DNA of 64,000 bases. It comes from Streptomyces sp. JH34. GTDB taxonomy: Bacteria > Actinomycetota > Actinomycetes > Streptomycetales > Streptomycetaceae. The notes beneath the pieces were generated by a model. It saw only the letters and a list, made by a program, of their open reading frames with translations, searched no databases and had not been told where the DNA came from. The position numbers and the translations under genes were made by a program. Positions 18,231 through 26,362 of the stretch are shown here, piece by piece (the first letter of the stretch is position 1; every line of letters starts with the position of its first letter). The DNA is taken from NCBI RefSeq assembly GCF_029428875.1, contig NZ_JAJSOO010000001.1, forward strand, positions 3,162,001-3,226,000, in the 5' to 3' direction.

Positions 18231-18641
18231 ATGGAATACATGGAGACGATCCATGAGCTGGAGCCCTTCGTGAAGCAGTACACCGTCCTGCTGAGCAGTC
18301 GCAGGCCGGACGGGTCATCTGCCCATACCCCCGTCAGCATCGCCGTGGAGGGGGACCACGCCTACATCCGTACGTTCTCCTCCGCCTGGAAGGTCGACCG
18401 GATGCGCAACCACCCCGTGGTGGAGATCGCCCCCTGCACCGTCCGGGGTGCACCGACGGGACCCCCCGTGAAGGCCTGGGCGCGGCTCCTGCAGGAGGGA
18501 TCGAAGGAGAACCTCCACGCCTCCCGGACCATGTCGCGGAAGTATCCGGCGCTCCAGGGCGTGGCGGTACCGCTCGCCCACCGGCTGAAGCGTGACCGCA
18601 CGCTGCACTACGAGCTGCGGCCGGTCGTCGACGACATCTGA
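18231..18641 (+). CDS. PPOX-class (F420-dependent-like) split-barrel oxidoreductase
   Basis: 136 aa. The small split-barrel fold is suggested by PFVKQYTVLLSSRRPDGSSA, then TPVSIAVEGDHAYIRTFSSA, WKVDRMRNHPVVEIAPC and VKAWARLLQ, as in actinobacterial PPOX enzymes that bind F420 or flavin. The substrate is unknown. The start is ATG 18231 or ATG 18240; neither has a strong ribosome binding site. The C-terminus extends by ~35 aa with a basic HRLKRDRTLHYELRP. Confidence 0.8.
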   Translation: MEYMETIHELEPFVKQYTVLLSSRRPDGSSAHTPVSIAVEGDHAYIRTFSSAWKVDRMRNHPVVEIAPCTVRGAPTGPPVKAWARLLQEGSKENLHASRTMSRKYPALQGVAVPLAHRLKRDRTLHYELRPVVDDI

Positions 18642-18711
18642 GGGAGCGGAAGTCCCACGCCACCCGGCATCGGGTCGGCCCGACGCGGTCGCACGATCCG
18701 GGGCGGAGGGG

Positions 18712-19380
18712 TCAGCCGTCCAGGCCCGCGACGGTCTCGCCCGCCGGGCCGCTCGCCCCGAGGGCACTGTCCCCGGCACCGATCGCCCGGCCCTCCCAGT
18801 GGAGGACCCGCCAGCCCTCACCGGGAGCGCCGTCGAGGGTGACGATTCCGGTGTTCGCCAGGGCGTGGGCGGACGCGAAGCGGACGTCGATGTTCTCGGC
18901 CCGGGCGGCCGCCCACATGCGGATGGCGGCGCCGTGGCTGACCATGGCCACGGTCCCGGCTCCGGTGGCAGCGGCCTCCCCGATGACCGCGTCGTAGCGC
19001 CGCAGCGCCTCCACCCCGTTCTCGCCGCCCGGCATACGCAGCCCGGTGTTCCCTGCCGACCAGGCGAAGGCGGTGGTCATGTACGTCTCGACCGCCTGGT
19101 CGTCCCCGCGCATCTCCAGGTCACCGGCGGTCAGCTCCCTGATGCCGTCCCGCACCCGGACCTCCAGCCCCGTACGCGCCGCCAGGGGCGCCACGGTGAG
19201 CCGGGTGCGCAGCAGGGTGGAGGCGTAGAGCACGTCGATCCGCTCCGCCGCCAGCGCGTCCGGCAGGGCTGCCGCCTGTTCCTGGCCCAGGGGGGTCAGG
19301 CCGGGGCCGGGTTCGGCGGTGTCCAGCACGTGCTTGACGTTGGACGGGGTCTGACCATGGCGAATGAGCAGCAGCCGCAT
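18712..19380 (-). CDS. Histidine phosphatase family protein
   Basis: 222 aa. The RHG catalytic motif LLLIRHGQTPSN is at the N-terminus, with a second catalytic histidine in AMVSHGAAIRMWAAA and the acid/His-flanking GIRELTAGDLEMR. The fold resembles phosphoglycerate mutase-like broad-range phosphatases. ATG 19378-19380 is chosen as the family start; a further upstream ATG would add 13 residues outside the fold. Confidence 0.93.
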   Translation of the reverse strand: MRLLLIRHGQTPSNVKHVLDTAEPGPGLTPLGQEQAAALPDALAAERIDVLYASTLLRTRLTVAPLAARTGLEVRVRDGIRELTAGDLEMRGDDQAVETYMTTAFAWSAGNTGLRMPGGENGVEALRRYDAVIGEAAATGAGTVAMVSHGAAIRMWAAARAENIDVRFASAHALANTGIVTLDGAPGEGWRVLHWEGRAIGAGDSALGASGPAGETVAGLDG

Positions 19381-19466
19381 GAAGGACCTGTCTCCGGGTG
19401 TCGGGGGGCTGTCTTCCACTCTGCCACTGCGAAGTCCCGTCCTTCACGGTGCGGCAGGGGCCGGGG

Positions 19467-20456
19467 CTACCCCCGGCGGCGCTTCGCCGCGAGCAGCGCG
19501 AGCACGATGACGACGACAGCCACCGCACCACCCGTCGCGGTGCTCTTCGTCGGTCCGCCGTCGTCCCCGCCGTCCCCGGACGACGTCCCGCCGCCCCCGC
19601 CGCTGGGGGTGGTCCGCCTGTCCCCGCTGCCGCCCTCCACCTCCACGCGCACCACTTCGCTGCGCTCGCCCTCGGAGCCGAACATCATCGCCGAGCCGTC
19701 CGCGGTGTACGTCACCGACTCGGACTGTCCCTGGAGGGGCACGCTCACGGCGTGGTCGTCGCCGAGCCTGCCGTTCTCGAAGGTGTAGCCACGGGTGCTG
19801 AAGTAGGACCGCAGCACCAGGTCCCCGCCGTCCGGCGAGAACGCACCGTCCGTCACCCACGGCACCTCGCCGACGCGCCGGAAGACGTTGTTCCCGCCGG
19901 TCGTGAGCTTCTGCGGGCCTTCGTAGAGACCGCCGCCGTCCTCGTTCTTGGAGGCGATGTAGACCCGTCCGGTCACGGGGTGGACCATCAGCGCCTCGGC
20001 GTTCCGCGCCCCGTCCGCGTACGTCACGTCGAACTGCGTCGCCCGCACCGTGGCGTCCGCGAGCCGCTTCGGCTCCGGGAAGCGGTAGATCCAGACGTGG
20101 TCCCAGGATCCGTCGAGGTTGTCGCCGATGTCACCGACGTAGAGGTTCCCGTCGGGCCCGAGCGAGATCGCCTCCACGTCACGCGGCTCCCCGACGCCCT
20201 CCATGGTGATCGTCGCCACGGTCTTCCCGGTCCGGGAGTCGACGGCGTAGACGTACGGCCCGTCATCGCTGTCGTTGTGCGTCCAGTAGACGCCGGGGTG
20301 GATCCGGCTGGCGGCGAGGCCGCTGGACTCGGTGATCCGGGGGTCCTCGATCGTGAAGGTCCGGTCCGCCCCGTCCCCGTCGTCCGCGACGGCGGGCACC
20401 GTCCCCGTCAGGAACAGGAGGACGGCGGCGGCGGAGACGGGCAGCAACGATCTCAT
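19467..20456 (-). CDS. Secreted/anchored beta-propeller protein
   Basis: 329 aa. The N-terminal signal peptide is MRSLLPVSAAAVLLFLTGTV-PAVADD. The body has repeated propeller-like strands: GVYWTHNDSDDGPYVYAVDS, LGPDGNLYVGDIGDN, GRVYIASKNEDGG and SVTYTADGSAMMFGSE. A Gly/Ser/Thr-rich linker then leads to a C-terminal membrane segment (GGAVAVVVIVLALLAAKRRRG). The protein is probably held on the outer face of the cell membrane. The function is unknown. Confidence 0.85.
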   Translation of the reverse strand: MRSLLPVSAAAVLLFLTGTVPAVADDGDGADRTFTIEDPRITESSGLAASRIHPGVYWTHNDSDDGPYVYAVDSRTGKTVATITMEGVGEPRDVEAISLGPDGNLYVGDIGDNLDGSWDHVWIYRFPEPKRLADATVRATQFDVTYADGARNAEALMVHPVTGRVYIASKNEDGGGLYEGPQKLTTGGNNVFRRVGEVPWVTDGAFSPDGGDLVLRSYFSTRGYTFENGRLGDDHAVSVPLQGQSESVTYTADGSAMMFGSEGERSEVVRVEVEGGSGDRRTTPSGGGGGTSSGDGGDDGGPTKSTATGGAVAVVVIVLALLAAKRRRG

Positions 20457-20514
20457 GGGACAAGTGTCCACTGTCACGTCGCAGGCCGGAGCGGTGATCG
20501 GCCATGATGTCGCC

Positions 20515-21213
20515 ATGCGTTTTCTCTTCGTCGGCGACAGCATGACCGTGGGCAAGGCCGGCGACTTCACCTGGCGTTACCGCATGTGGCAGCACCTGGA
20601 AGCGACCCTAGGCGACGGCGGGTACGCGATCACGGGCCCGCGCAGCGAGTTGTACGACACCGAGGCGAACGCCCCGCTCTCCCATGCGTACGGCGACGCT
20701 GCCTTCCCCGCGCCCGCGCGCCGGCACCTTGCGGGCTGGGGCGAGGGATGGCTCCATATGGCCCCCGTCATCGCGGACACGGTCACGGCGGCGCGCGCCG
20801 ACGTCCTGCTGGTCTCGCTCGGCCTGATAGACCTCGGCTTCTACACGGACAGCACGCAGACGGCCGCGAACGCGCGGGCCTTCATCACGGCGGCCCGCAC
20901 CGCGAACCCCCGGATCAAACTGGTGCTGCTCCCCGTCATACCGAATGTCCGGGCGGAGTCCGACGCCCCCTTCGCCGCCGAGTGCGACCGCTTCAACGCC
21001 CTGCTCGCACAGGCGGTGGCCGACCTGCACGCGCCCGCCTCCCCGGTCCTGCTGGCGGCGCACCCCGCCGGCTACGACATCCACACGGACACCTACGACG
21101 GAACCCACCCCGGCCCCACCGGGGAGCACAAGCTGGCCGGGGCCTTCGCCGACGCCATGCACCAGGCGTGGGGCGTCGGCGGCCCCTACGCGGGAGCGCT
21201 GGCGGCGGCCTGA
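20515..21213 (+). CDS. SGNH/GDSL-family hydrolase
   Basis: 232 aa. Block I is FLFVGDSMTVGKAGD (GDSM form, catalytic Ser), block III is LLVSLGLIDLGF, and block V has the Asp-x-x-His pair in YDGTHPGPTGEHKLAGAF. No signal peptide is visible, so it is probably cytoplasmic. Family members are lipases and esterases. It is divergent from the beta-propeller gene by 58 bp. Confidence 0.9.
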   Translation: MRFLFVGDSMTVGKAGDFTWRYRMWQHLEATLGDGGYAITGPRSELYDTEANAPLSHAYGDAAFPAPARRHLAGWGEGWLHMAPVIADTVTAARADVLLVSLGLIDLGFYTDSTQTAANARAFITAARTANPRIKLVLLPVIPNVRAESDAPFAAECDRFNALLAQAVADLHAPASPVLLAAHPAGYDIHTDTYDGTHPGPTGEHKLAGAFADAMHQAWGVGGPYAGALAAA

Positions 21214-21232
21214 GCTCCCGGGGGACACGCGG

Positions 21233-22108
21233 TCACAGCACGCCCCCCGCCTCGTCGTGGAACACCTCCGGCCAGTACCGGTAGTCGTCGGGGCCGGTGG
21301 CGGGGAGGCAGGCGACCGGGTCGGCCGTGGCCAGCACGGCGACCATCGTGTCGGCGACCTGGTGGTAGAACTCCCCCATGTCGCCCGTCAGTTCGTACTC
21401 CTCCTCCAGCTTGCGCTGCCGGCTGTGCATCCAGACCGTGAACGCCAGGGTCGACACGTCGGCGTTGACCGGGGTCACCGTGTCGTCGTCGATGAGCGTG
21501 TAGTGGACCAGGCCCGTACGGCCGTCGACGACGGTGTCGAAGTCGTGCATCAGGCCGCCGATGAGCAGCAGGTGGTCCGAGTCCTCCGGCAGGGTCCCGG
21601 CGATGCCGAGGTGTCGCAGGGCAGGGTTCTCCATCCTCTCCGCGCACACGGCGGTCATCGAATTCAGGATGTCTTCGCGAGCCTCCGCCCCGAACAGCAG
21701 GCCGTCCCTGGGCAGTCCGACCTCGACGAGGAACCGCCGGGTCGGCTCGTGCTCCAGGGCGTCGGGCAGGTCCCCGGGAGACAGCCGGACGACTCCCTCC
21801 GCGCCGAACTCCTCCTCGATGAAATCCGCCGGCAGATCGAGCCGCAGGCCCCTGCCCGGCGCCGCGACCAGGGCCAGGGGGCGGATCAGCGCGGCCGTCC
21901 GCCAGAAGGACGGCATTTCGCCCTCCCACTCCACGTCTCCCCAGCCGTCCTCGCCCCAGATCTCGTCGGTGAGCACCGAGCGCAGGAGCGCCGACGCCTC
22001 CTCGACGACCGGACCGCCGAAACGGCCCTGCAGGTGCGCGAACCGGCCGGTCAGCGTGGTGAGTTCACCGACCGCCTGTGTGCCCACAGTAGGGAGGGCC
22101 ACTGACAT
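21233..22108 (-). CDS. SUKH-4-like (SMI1/KNR4-type) immunity-related protein
   Basis: 291 aa. The core GVVRLSPGDLPDALEHEPTR then RFLVEVGLPRDGLLFG resembles the start of SUKH-4 proteins, and LRHLGIAGTLPEDSDHLLLI fits the following strand region. SUKH proteins often protect against deaminase-type toxins. Here no toxin gene is adjacent, so the immunity role is doubtful. The N-terminal 100 residues and the YYHQVADTMVAVLATADP-like end are family extensions. The call is by resemblance only. Confidence 0.6.
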   Translation of the reverse strand: MSVALPTVGTQAVGELTTLTGRFAHLQGRFGGPVVEEASALLRSVLTDEIWGEDGWGDVEWEGEMPSFWRTAALIRPLALVAAPGRGLRLDLPADFIEEEFGAEGVVRLSPGDLPDALEHEPTRRFLVEVGLPRDGLLFGAEAREDILNSMTAVCAERMENPALRHLGIAGTLPEDSDHLLLIGGLMHDFDTVVDGRTGLVHYTLIDDDTVTPVNADVSTLAFTVWMHSRQRKLEEEYELTGDMGEFYHQVADTMVAVLATADPVACLPATGPDDYRYWPEVFHDEAGGVL

Positions 22109-22201
22109 CTGGCCCGACAGCCGCTGCCGGAACCGGATCGAGGGCCAGGGCGTTCTCCTGCGGGGCGGGTGTCACGGGCGGCGCCCGGACGGGAGTGCGG
22201 A

Positions 22202-23173
22202 GTGGCCGGGAAGCGGGACGCGGAGAAGCGGGGCCGGGGCTGGGGGCGGGGCTGGAGGCGGGGCCGTGTGCTCGGCCTGCTCTGCCTCCTGGTCGCCGTC
22301 CTTCTCGTCTTCCCCCGCCTGGTGCCCAACACCCCCGGCCGGGTGGGCAGTCTGCTGCAGACCTTCCTTCCCTGGCTCGGCCTGGCCGTGCCGGTCCTGC
22401 TGGCCGGGGCGCTCCTGCGCCGCTCGTTCCTGGCGGTGGCCGCGCTCCTGCTGCCCGTCGTCACCTGGTCGGTCCTGTTCGGGCCCCTGCTGTTCCCCGC
22501 GGGCAGGGCCCCGGACGGCGCGTTCACGGTGGTCCAGCACAACGTCAGCGATGTGAACCCCGACCCCGGCGCCACCGCACGCGCACTGGCCGCGACGGGC
22601 GCCGACCTCATCGCCGTCGAGGAGCTGACGGCCCCGGCCCTGCCGGCCTTCGAGACGGCCCTGGCCGGTGACTACCCCCATCACGCGACGCGGGGCACGG
22701 TCGGCCTCTGGTCGAAGCACCCCCTGACCGCCGTACGCCTGGTGGACATCAGGCCGAGGGATGTCGGCGAGGGCTGGGACCGGGCGCTCCGGGCGACGGC
22801 CCGCACACCGCGGGGCGAGATCGCCGTGTACGTCGCCCACCTGCCGTCGGTCAGGATCGGCCCGACGACCGGGCTCACGTCCGGACGGCGGGACGAGAGC
22901 GCCGCGCTCCTGGCCGAGGCCCTCGCCGCCGAGCCCCTGAAGCGCGTGATCCTGCTCGGCGACCTCAACAGCACACTGGACGACCGGGGTCTGGAGCCGG
23001 TCACCTCGCTGATGGAACGACCGGGGCCCGGACTCGCGTTCAGCTGGCCCGCGAGGTTCCCGGTGGCCCGGATCGACCAGGTACTGACCCGCTCGGCGAC
23101 GGTCACCGGTGTCCGGTCCCTGCCCGCCACCGGCAGCGACCACCTGCCCGTGGCGGCGGACATCAGGCTCTGA
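22202..23173 (+). CDS. Membrane-anchored endonuclease/exonuclease/phosphatase (EEP) family protein
   Basis: 323 aa. A basic N-terminus is followed by three hydrophobic segments (residues ~20-105), then an EEP domain outside the membrane: VVQHNVSDVNP, LIAVEELTAPALPAFE, VYVAHLPSVRIG, ILLGDLNSTLDD and the GSDHLPVAADI end with the catalytic His. Similar proteins in Streptomyces are putative extracellular nucleases or phosphatases. GTG 22202 is preferred because GGGAG lies just upstream. GTG 22169 is possible but has no ribosome binding site. Confidence 0.85.
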   Translation: MAGKRDAEKRGRGWGRGWRRGRVLGLLCLLVAVLLVFPRLVPNTPGRVGSLLQTFLPWLGLAVPVLLAGALLRRSFLAVAALLLPVVTWSVLFGPLLFPAGRAPDGAFTVVQHNVSDVNPDPGATARALAATGADLIAVEELTAPALPAFETALAGDYPHHATRGTVGLWSKHPLTAVRLVDIRPRDVGEGWDRALRATARTPRGEIAVYVAHLPSVRIGPTTGLTSGRRDESAALLAEALAAEPLKRVILLGDLNSTLDDRGLEPVTSLMERPGPGLAFSWPARFPVARIDQVLTRSATVTGVRSLPATGSDHLPVAADIRL

Positions 23174-23194
23174 GCGACGGTCCCCGCCCCCTCG

Positions 23195-23213
23195 GCGCCG
23201 CACCGGGCGGCGC
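23195..23213. terminator. Short hairpin between convergent genes
   Basis: A 7-bp stem (GCGCCGC/GCGGCGC) with a 5-base loop lies between the EEP gene stop and the TetR gene stop. It is a modest terminator candidate. Confidence 0.4.
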
Positions 23214-23244
23214 ACGGCCCACCGCGGTCAGGGCCCGTGCCCGG

Positions 23245-23886
23245 TCAGCTCGCCATCTCCACGCCGAGCATCGCGAGCCCCAGCTTGGTCAGTTCCTCCG
23301 TCACCTCGTCGGGCCGGGCCCTGCGCGGACGGCGTGCGTGGTGGGCCATGAGCTCGTGGACCGTGCCCACCATCACCATCACCACGACCCGGTGGTCCCG
23401 CTCCTCCACCTCGCCGCGAACCGCGGCGCGTTCGGCCTCGCCGGTCAGGAAGTCGGTCCACAGGTCACGCCACCGCTTGCAGTGCGCGTCCACCGCGGGG
23501 CTCACGCCCAGGACCTCGACGAACGTCACCCGCGCCTCACGCAGGTCCCGGGTCACCGCCGACACGTACGCGTGGAAGAGCCGCCGGAAGCGCTGCTCCA
23601 GGGGGCAGTCGTCCATCCCCTCGGAGAGCAGGGCCACTTCGGAGGCCCGCAGTCCGGCCGTCGTGATCTGGTTGTGCAGGGCCATCAACAGGCCCTCCCG
23701 GGAGCCGAACTCCTCCCAGAGCACCTCCTCCGGCACCCCGGCCATGTCACACAGGTCCTGCTCCGACGTCTGCGCGTAGCCGTACACCCCGAACAGCTCC
23801 AGGCCGGCTTCGACGAGCTGCCCACGAGCCCGCGCGCGCACACCGTCGACCGCGCCGGTCAGTTGGTCCACCGGGACATCCACCAC
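23245..23886 (-). CDS. TetR-family transcriptional regulator
   Basis: 213 aa. The DNA-binding part is at residues ~15-65: RARGQLVEAGLELFGVYGYA, then SEQDLCDMAGVPEEVLWEEF. The C-terminal ligand domain has LMALHNQITTAGL and later helices. The start is GTG 23884-23886 after AAGGAGGACCC. The 216-bp upstream region contains two strong palindromes that are probable operators. The target gene is uncertain; the reductase at 24103-25044 is transcribed in the same direction upstream of it. Confidence 0.92.
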   Translation of the reverse strand: MVDVPVDQLTGAVDGVRARARGQLVEAGLELFGVYGYAQTSEQDLCDMAGVPEEVLWEEFGSREGLLMALHNQITTAGLRASEVALLSEGMDDCPLEQRFRRLFHAYVSAVTRDLREARVTFVEVLGVSPAVDAHCKRWRDLWTDFLTGEAERAAVRGEVEERDHRVVVMVMVGTVHELMAHHARRPRRARPDEVTEELTKLGLAMLGVEMAS

Positions 23887-23972
23887 GGGTCCTCCTTGGT
23901 CTGCCGGCTACCCGGTGCGCACGGCCGCCGGAGAGCGTGCCGTGTGGGCCGGGGAGCGTCGGGCGCCTCTGG

Positions 23973-24006
23973 ATGGCGCGTGCGCCATTGTCCCGGTGCG
24001 CACCGG
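23973..24006. promoter_or_regulatory. Two palindromes upstream of the TetR gene (candidate operators)
   Basis: ATGGCGC-GT-GCGCCAT (23973-23988) and CCGGTGCGCACCGG (23993-24006) are perfect inverted repeats only 4 bases apart. They lie about 90-120 bases before the TetR start, a fitting place for autorepression. Confidence 0.5.
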
Positions 24007-24102
24007 AGCGGACGTCCCGCGCCGCGCCGTCGGGCGCACAGACCGCCAGGACCGGTGACTGCTCGCACAGGTGTACCGGAACTGCCTGGTCAGCGGCAGG
24101 TG

Positions 24103-25044
24103 TCACCGGTGCGCGTGCCACACCGCGTCACGCCGGCGCCGAGGGTTCATGCGGCGGGGGGGGCAGCGCGTCAGCAGATCGACCACCCCGGTGAGGTCCT
24201 CACCGGCGCCGCCCTCGGCCAGTCGCCTCCGCATCAACGCGAAGTAGGGGGAGAGCAGTTCCGGGCTCACACCCTGCTCCTCGGCGGTCCTCAGAAAAGT
24301 CGGCACCCCGGCCACCTGCATGGCCAGGTCGGAGACGACACCCTTGGTGTAGTCGCCGCTCCGCAGCTGGTCGGCGGTCAGATGGACTGCCGGTGCCATC
24401 GCGACGAGCCAGTCGGCCAGGAGAGGTGCGAGTGCCGCGGGGTCGATGCCCTCCTTGCGGATCAGGGCGAAGGCGTGTGCCGCTCCCGCGGACATCCCGT
24501 ACATGGCGCTGAGCAGAGCCACGTCGTGGAGGGCCGCGAAGCCCGCGTCCTCACCGACGTAGGTGGTGCCGGCCGGGACACCCAGTGTCTGCCGGTGCTC
24601 CTCGAACAGCTCCCGCGAGCCGCTGTAGAGGACGTAGCCTCCGGCTTCCGGGACACCGATCATCGGAGGGACCGCCATGATCCCTCCGTCCAGGTAGCGG
24701 GCGCCGCGCTCGTGGGCCCACACTGCGCGGGCACGTGCCTGCGCAGGGGTGCTGGTGACCAGGTTGACCAGGTCCCGGCCGGCCGGCTCGGTACCGGCCA
24801 GCGCCTCGTCGACGGAGTGGTCGTCCAGCAGGCAGACGACGACCAGGGTGTTCGCCGCGACGGCCTCGGCCGCGCTGTCCGCGACCTCCGCCCCCTCCGC
24901 GACGAGGGCCGCGGCGCGGACCGGCGTGCGGTTCCAGACGGTGAGCGGGTGCCCGGCGGCGAGCCAGGCGCGGGCCAGCGCCGTACCCATCGCACCGAGT
25001 CCGAGCAGGGTGACGGGGGCCTTCTCGATCGTGTTCCGTGTCAT
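24103..25044 (-). CDS. NAD(P)-binding beta-hydroxyacid dehydrogenase / imine-reductase-like enzyme
   Basis: 313 aa. The N-terminal Rossmann motif is VTLLGLGAMGTALARAWLAA with NRTP for NADP preference. The DGGIMAVPPMIG segment and the HDVALLSAMYGMSAGAAHAF helix follow the 6-phosphogluconate-dehydrogenase-like fold of imine reductases and related actinobacterial oxidoreductases. The usual catalytic Lys of hydroxyacid dehydrogenases is not evident, which favours the imine-reductase side of the family; the substrate is unknown. ATG 25042-25044 is the family start but its ribosome binding site is weak. Confidence 0.85.
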   Translation of the reverse strand: MTRNTIEKAPVTLLGLGAMGTALARAWLAAGHPLTVWNRTPVRAAALVAEGAEVADSAAEAVAANTLVVVCLLDDHSVDEALAGTEPAGRDLVNLVTSTPAQARARAVWAHERGARYLDGGIMAVPPMIGVPEAGGYVLYSGSRELFEEHRQTLGVPAGTTYVGEDAGFAALHDVALLSAMYGMSAGAAHAFALIRKEGIDPAALAPLLADWLVAMAPAVHLTADQLRSGDYTKGVVSDLAMQVAGVPTFLRTAEEQGVSPELLSPYFALMRRRLAEGGAGEDLTGVVDLLTRCPPRRMNPRRRRDAVWHAHR

Positions 25045-25082
25045 GCCGATCAGGCTCGCCCCGGCGGCGTCGGCGATCAAGA

Positions 25083-25100
25083 ACCCACTTTTTGGTGGGT
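25083..25100. promoter_or_regulatory. Dyad upstream of the reductase gene
   Basis: ACCCAC-N6-GTGGGT (25083-25100), with a second GTGGGTT overlapping the right arm to 25105. It lies about 40 bases before the reductase start, in a T-rich stretch. It is a candidate operator; no regulator is assigned. Confidence 0.4.
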
Positions 25101-25222
25101 GGGTTACCCCGGGGTGAGCGAGCAGGTCGGGGGCCGAGGCGTGAATCCCGCCAGGCGCAGCCCCGTTCGCAGCGGGGCCGAACCTCTCCTCGCGACCGCG
25201 ACCGCGACCGCGGCATCGGTGC

Positions 25223-26251
25223 TCAGGCGGCCGAGCGCTCCTCGGGCCGGCGACGGCGCAGACGGGCCTGCCCGACGGCAGGCGGGTTGTACGCCATGTC
25301 GAGCGCCCCGATGTCGGTGCCGGGAGGCACGACGGCGTCGATCCGGTCGAGGATGTCGTCACCCAGCTCGGTCTCCGCTCCCGCGACGAGGTCGTCGAGG
25401 TGGTCCATGGTGCGCGGGCCGATGATCGCCGAGGTGACGCCCGGGTGGGCGATCGCGAAGGCCGTCGCCAGGTGCGTCAGCGACATCCCGGCGTCCTGGG
25501 CGACGGGGATCAACTGCTCGACCGCGTCGAGCCTGCGCTCGTCGCTCATGTGCTTGAAACCGTAGGCGGACCGGTGGGTGTCGGCCGTCCGGCCCTTGCG
25601 GTAGCGGCCCGTCAGCAGACCGCCGGCGAGCGGGCTCCAGACCAGGGCGCCCATGCCGTAGCGCTCGCAGACGGGCAGGACCTCGCGCTCGATGCCCCGG
25701 TTGAGGATGGAGTACGGCGGCTGCTCGGTGCGGAACCGCTCCAGGCCGCGCCGCTCGGAGACCCACTGCGCCTCGACGATGTCCGAGGCGGGGAAGGTGG
25801 AGGCGCCGATGTGCCGGACCTTCCCGGCACGCACGAGGTCGGTGAGCGCGGAGAGCGTCTCCTCCACGTCGGTGTCCGGGTCCGGCCTGTGGACCTGGAA
25901 CAGATCGACGTGATCGGTGCCCAGGCGGCGCAGGGAGTCCTCCAGCGCGCGGACCAGCCAACGGCGCGAGTTCCCGCGCTGGTTGGGGTCGTCACCCATC
26001 GGAAGGTGGGCCTTGGTCGCCAGCACGACCTCGTCCCGGCGGCCCTTGAGCGCCTTCCCCACGATCTCCTCCGACTCGCCGCGTGAGTACGCGTCGGCGG
26101 TGTCGACGAAGTTGATGCCCGCGTCGAGCGCCCTGTGGATGATCCGGACGGACTCGTCGTGGTCGGGATTCCCCATGGCGCCGAACATCATCGCGCCCAG
26201 GCAGTACGGGCTGACCTTGATGCCGGTCCTGCCCAGTGTGCGGTACTTCAT
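25223..26251 (-). CDS. Aldo/keto reductase
   Basis: 342 aa, (beta/alpha)8 AKR. Catalytic residues appear as NFVDTADAYSRGESEE (Asp, Tyr), VVLATKAHLPMGDD (Lys) and VDLFQVHRPDPDTDVEETL (His). The cofactor-binding end is HPGVTSAIIGPRTMDHLDDL. The type is the YajO/YhdN-like family that reduces aldehydes with NADPH. ATG 26249-26251 follows GGCGAGGACCGCT. It is divergent from a TetR gene with operators in the shared 111 bp, so it is probably induced by a substrate the TetR senses. Confidence 0.93.
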   Translation of the reverse strand: MKYRTLGRTGIKVSPYCLGAMMFGAMGNPDHDESVRIIHRALDAGINFVDTADAYSRGESEEIVGKALKGRRDEVVLATKAHLPMGDDPNQRGNSRRWLVRALEDSLRRLGTDHVDLFQVHRPDPDTDVEETLSALTDLVRAGKVRHIGASTFPASDIVEAQWVSERRGLERFRTEQPPYSILNRGIEREVLPVCERYGMGALVWSPLAGGLLTGRYRKGRTADTHRSAYGFKHMSDERRLDAVEQLIPVAQDAGMSLTHLATAFAIAHPGVTSAIIGPRTMDHLDDLVAGAETELGDDILDRIDAVVPPGTDIGALDMAYNPPAVGQARLRRRRPEERSAA

Positions 26252-26303
26252 AGCGGTCCTCGCCCCTTGGTCGACGCCCTGTGCGGGCGTTAGGCTGGAT
26301 AAA

Positions 26304-26346
26304 CGGAACAACGTTCAGGATCGACAATACGGAACAGTGTTCCGTT
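26304..26346. promoter_or_regulatory. TetR operators between AKR and TetR genes
   Basis: A perfect dyad ACGGAACA-G-TGTTCCGT lies at 26330-26346. A second, partial site AACGGAACAACGTTC lies at 26304-26318. They share the GGAAC/GTTCC half-sites. A possible AKR promoter on the minus strand (TTGTCG, 18-base spacer, TTTATC) is covered by both sites. Confidence 0.7.
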
Positions 26347-26362
26347 TAGCAAGGGGATCGCC

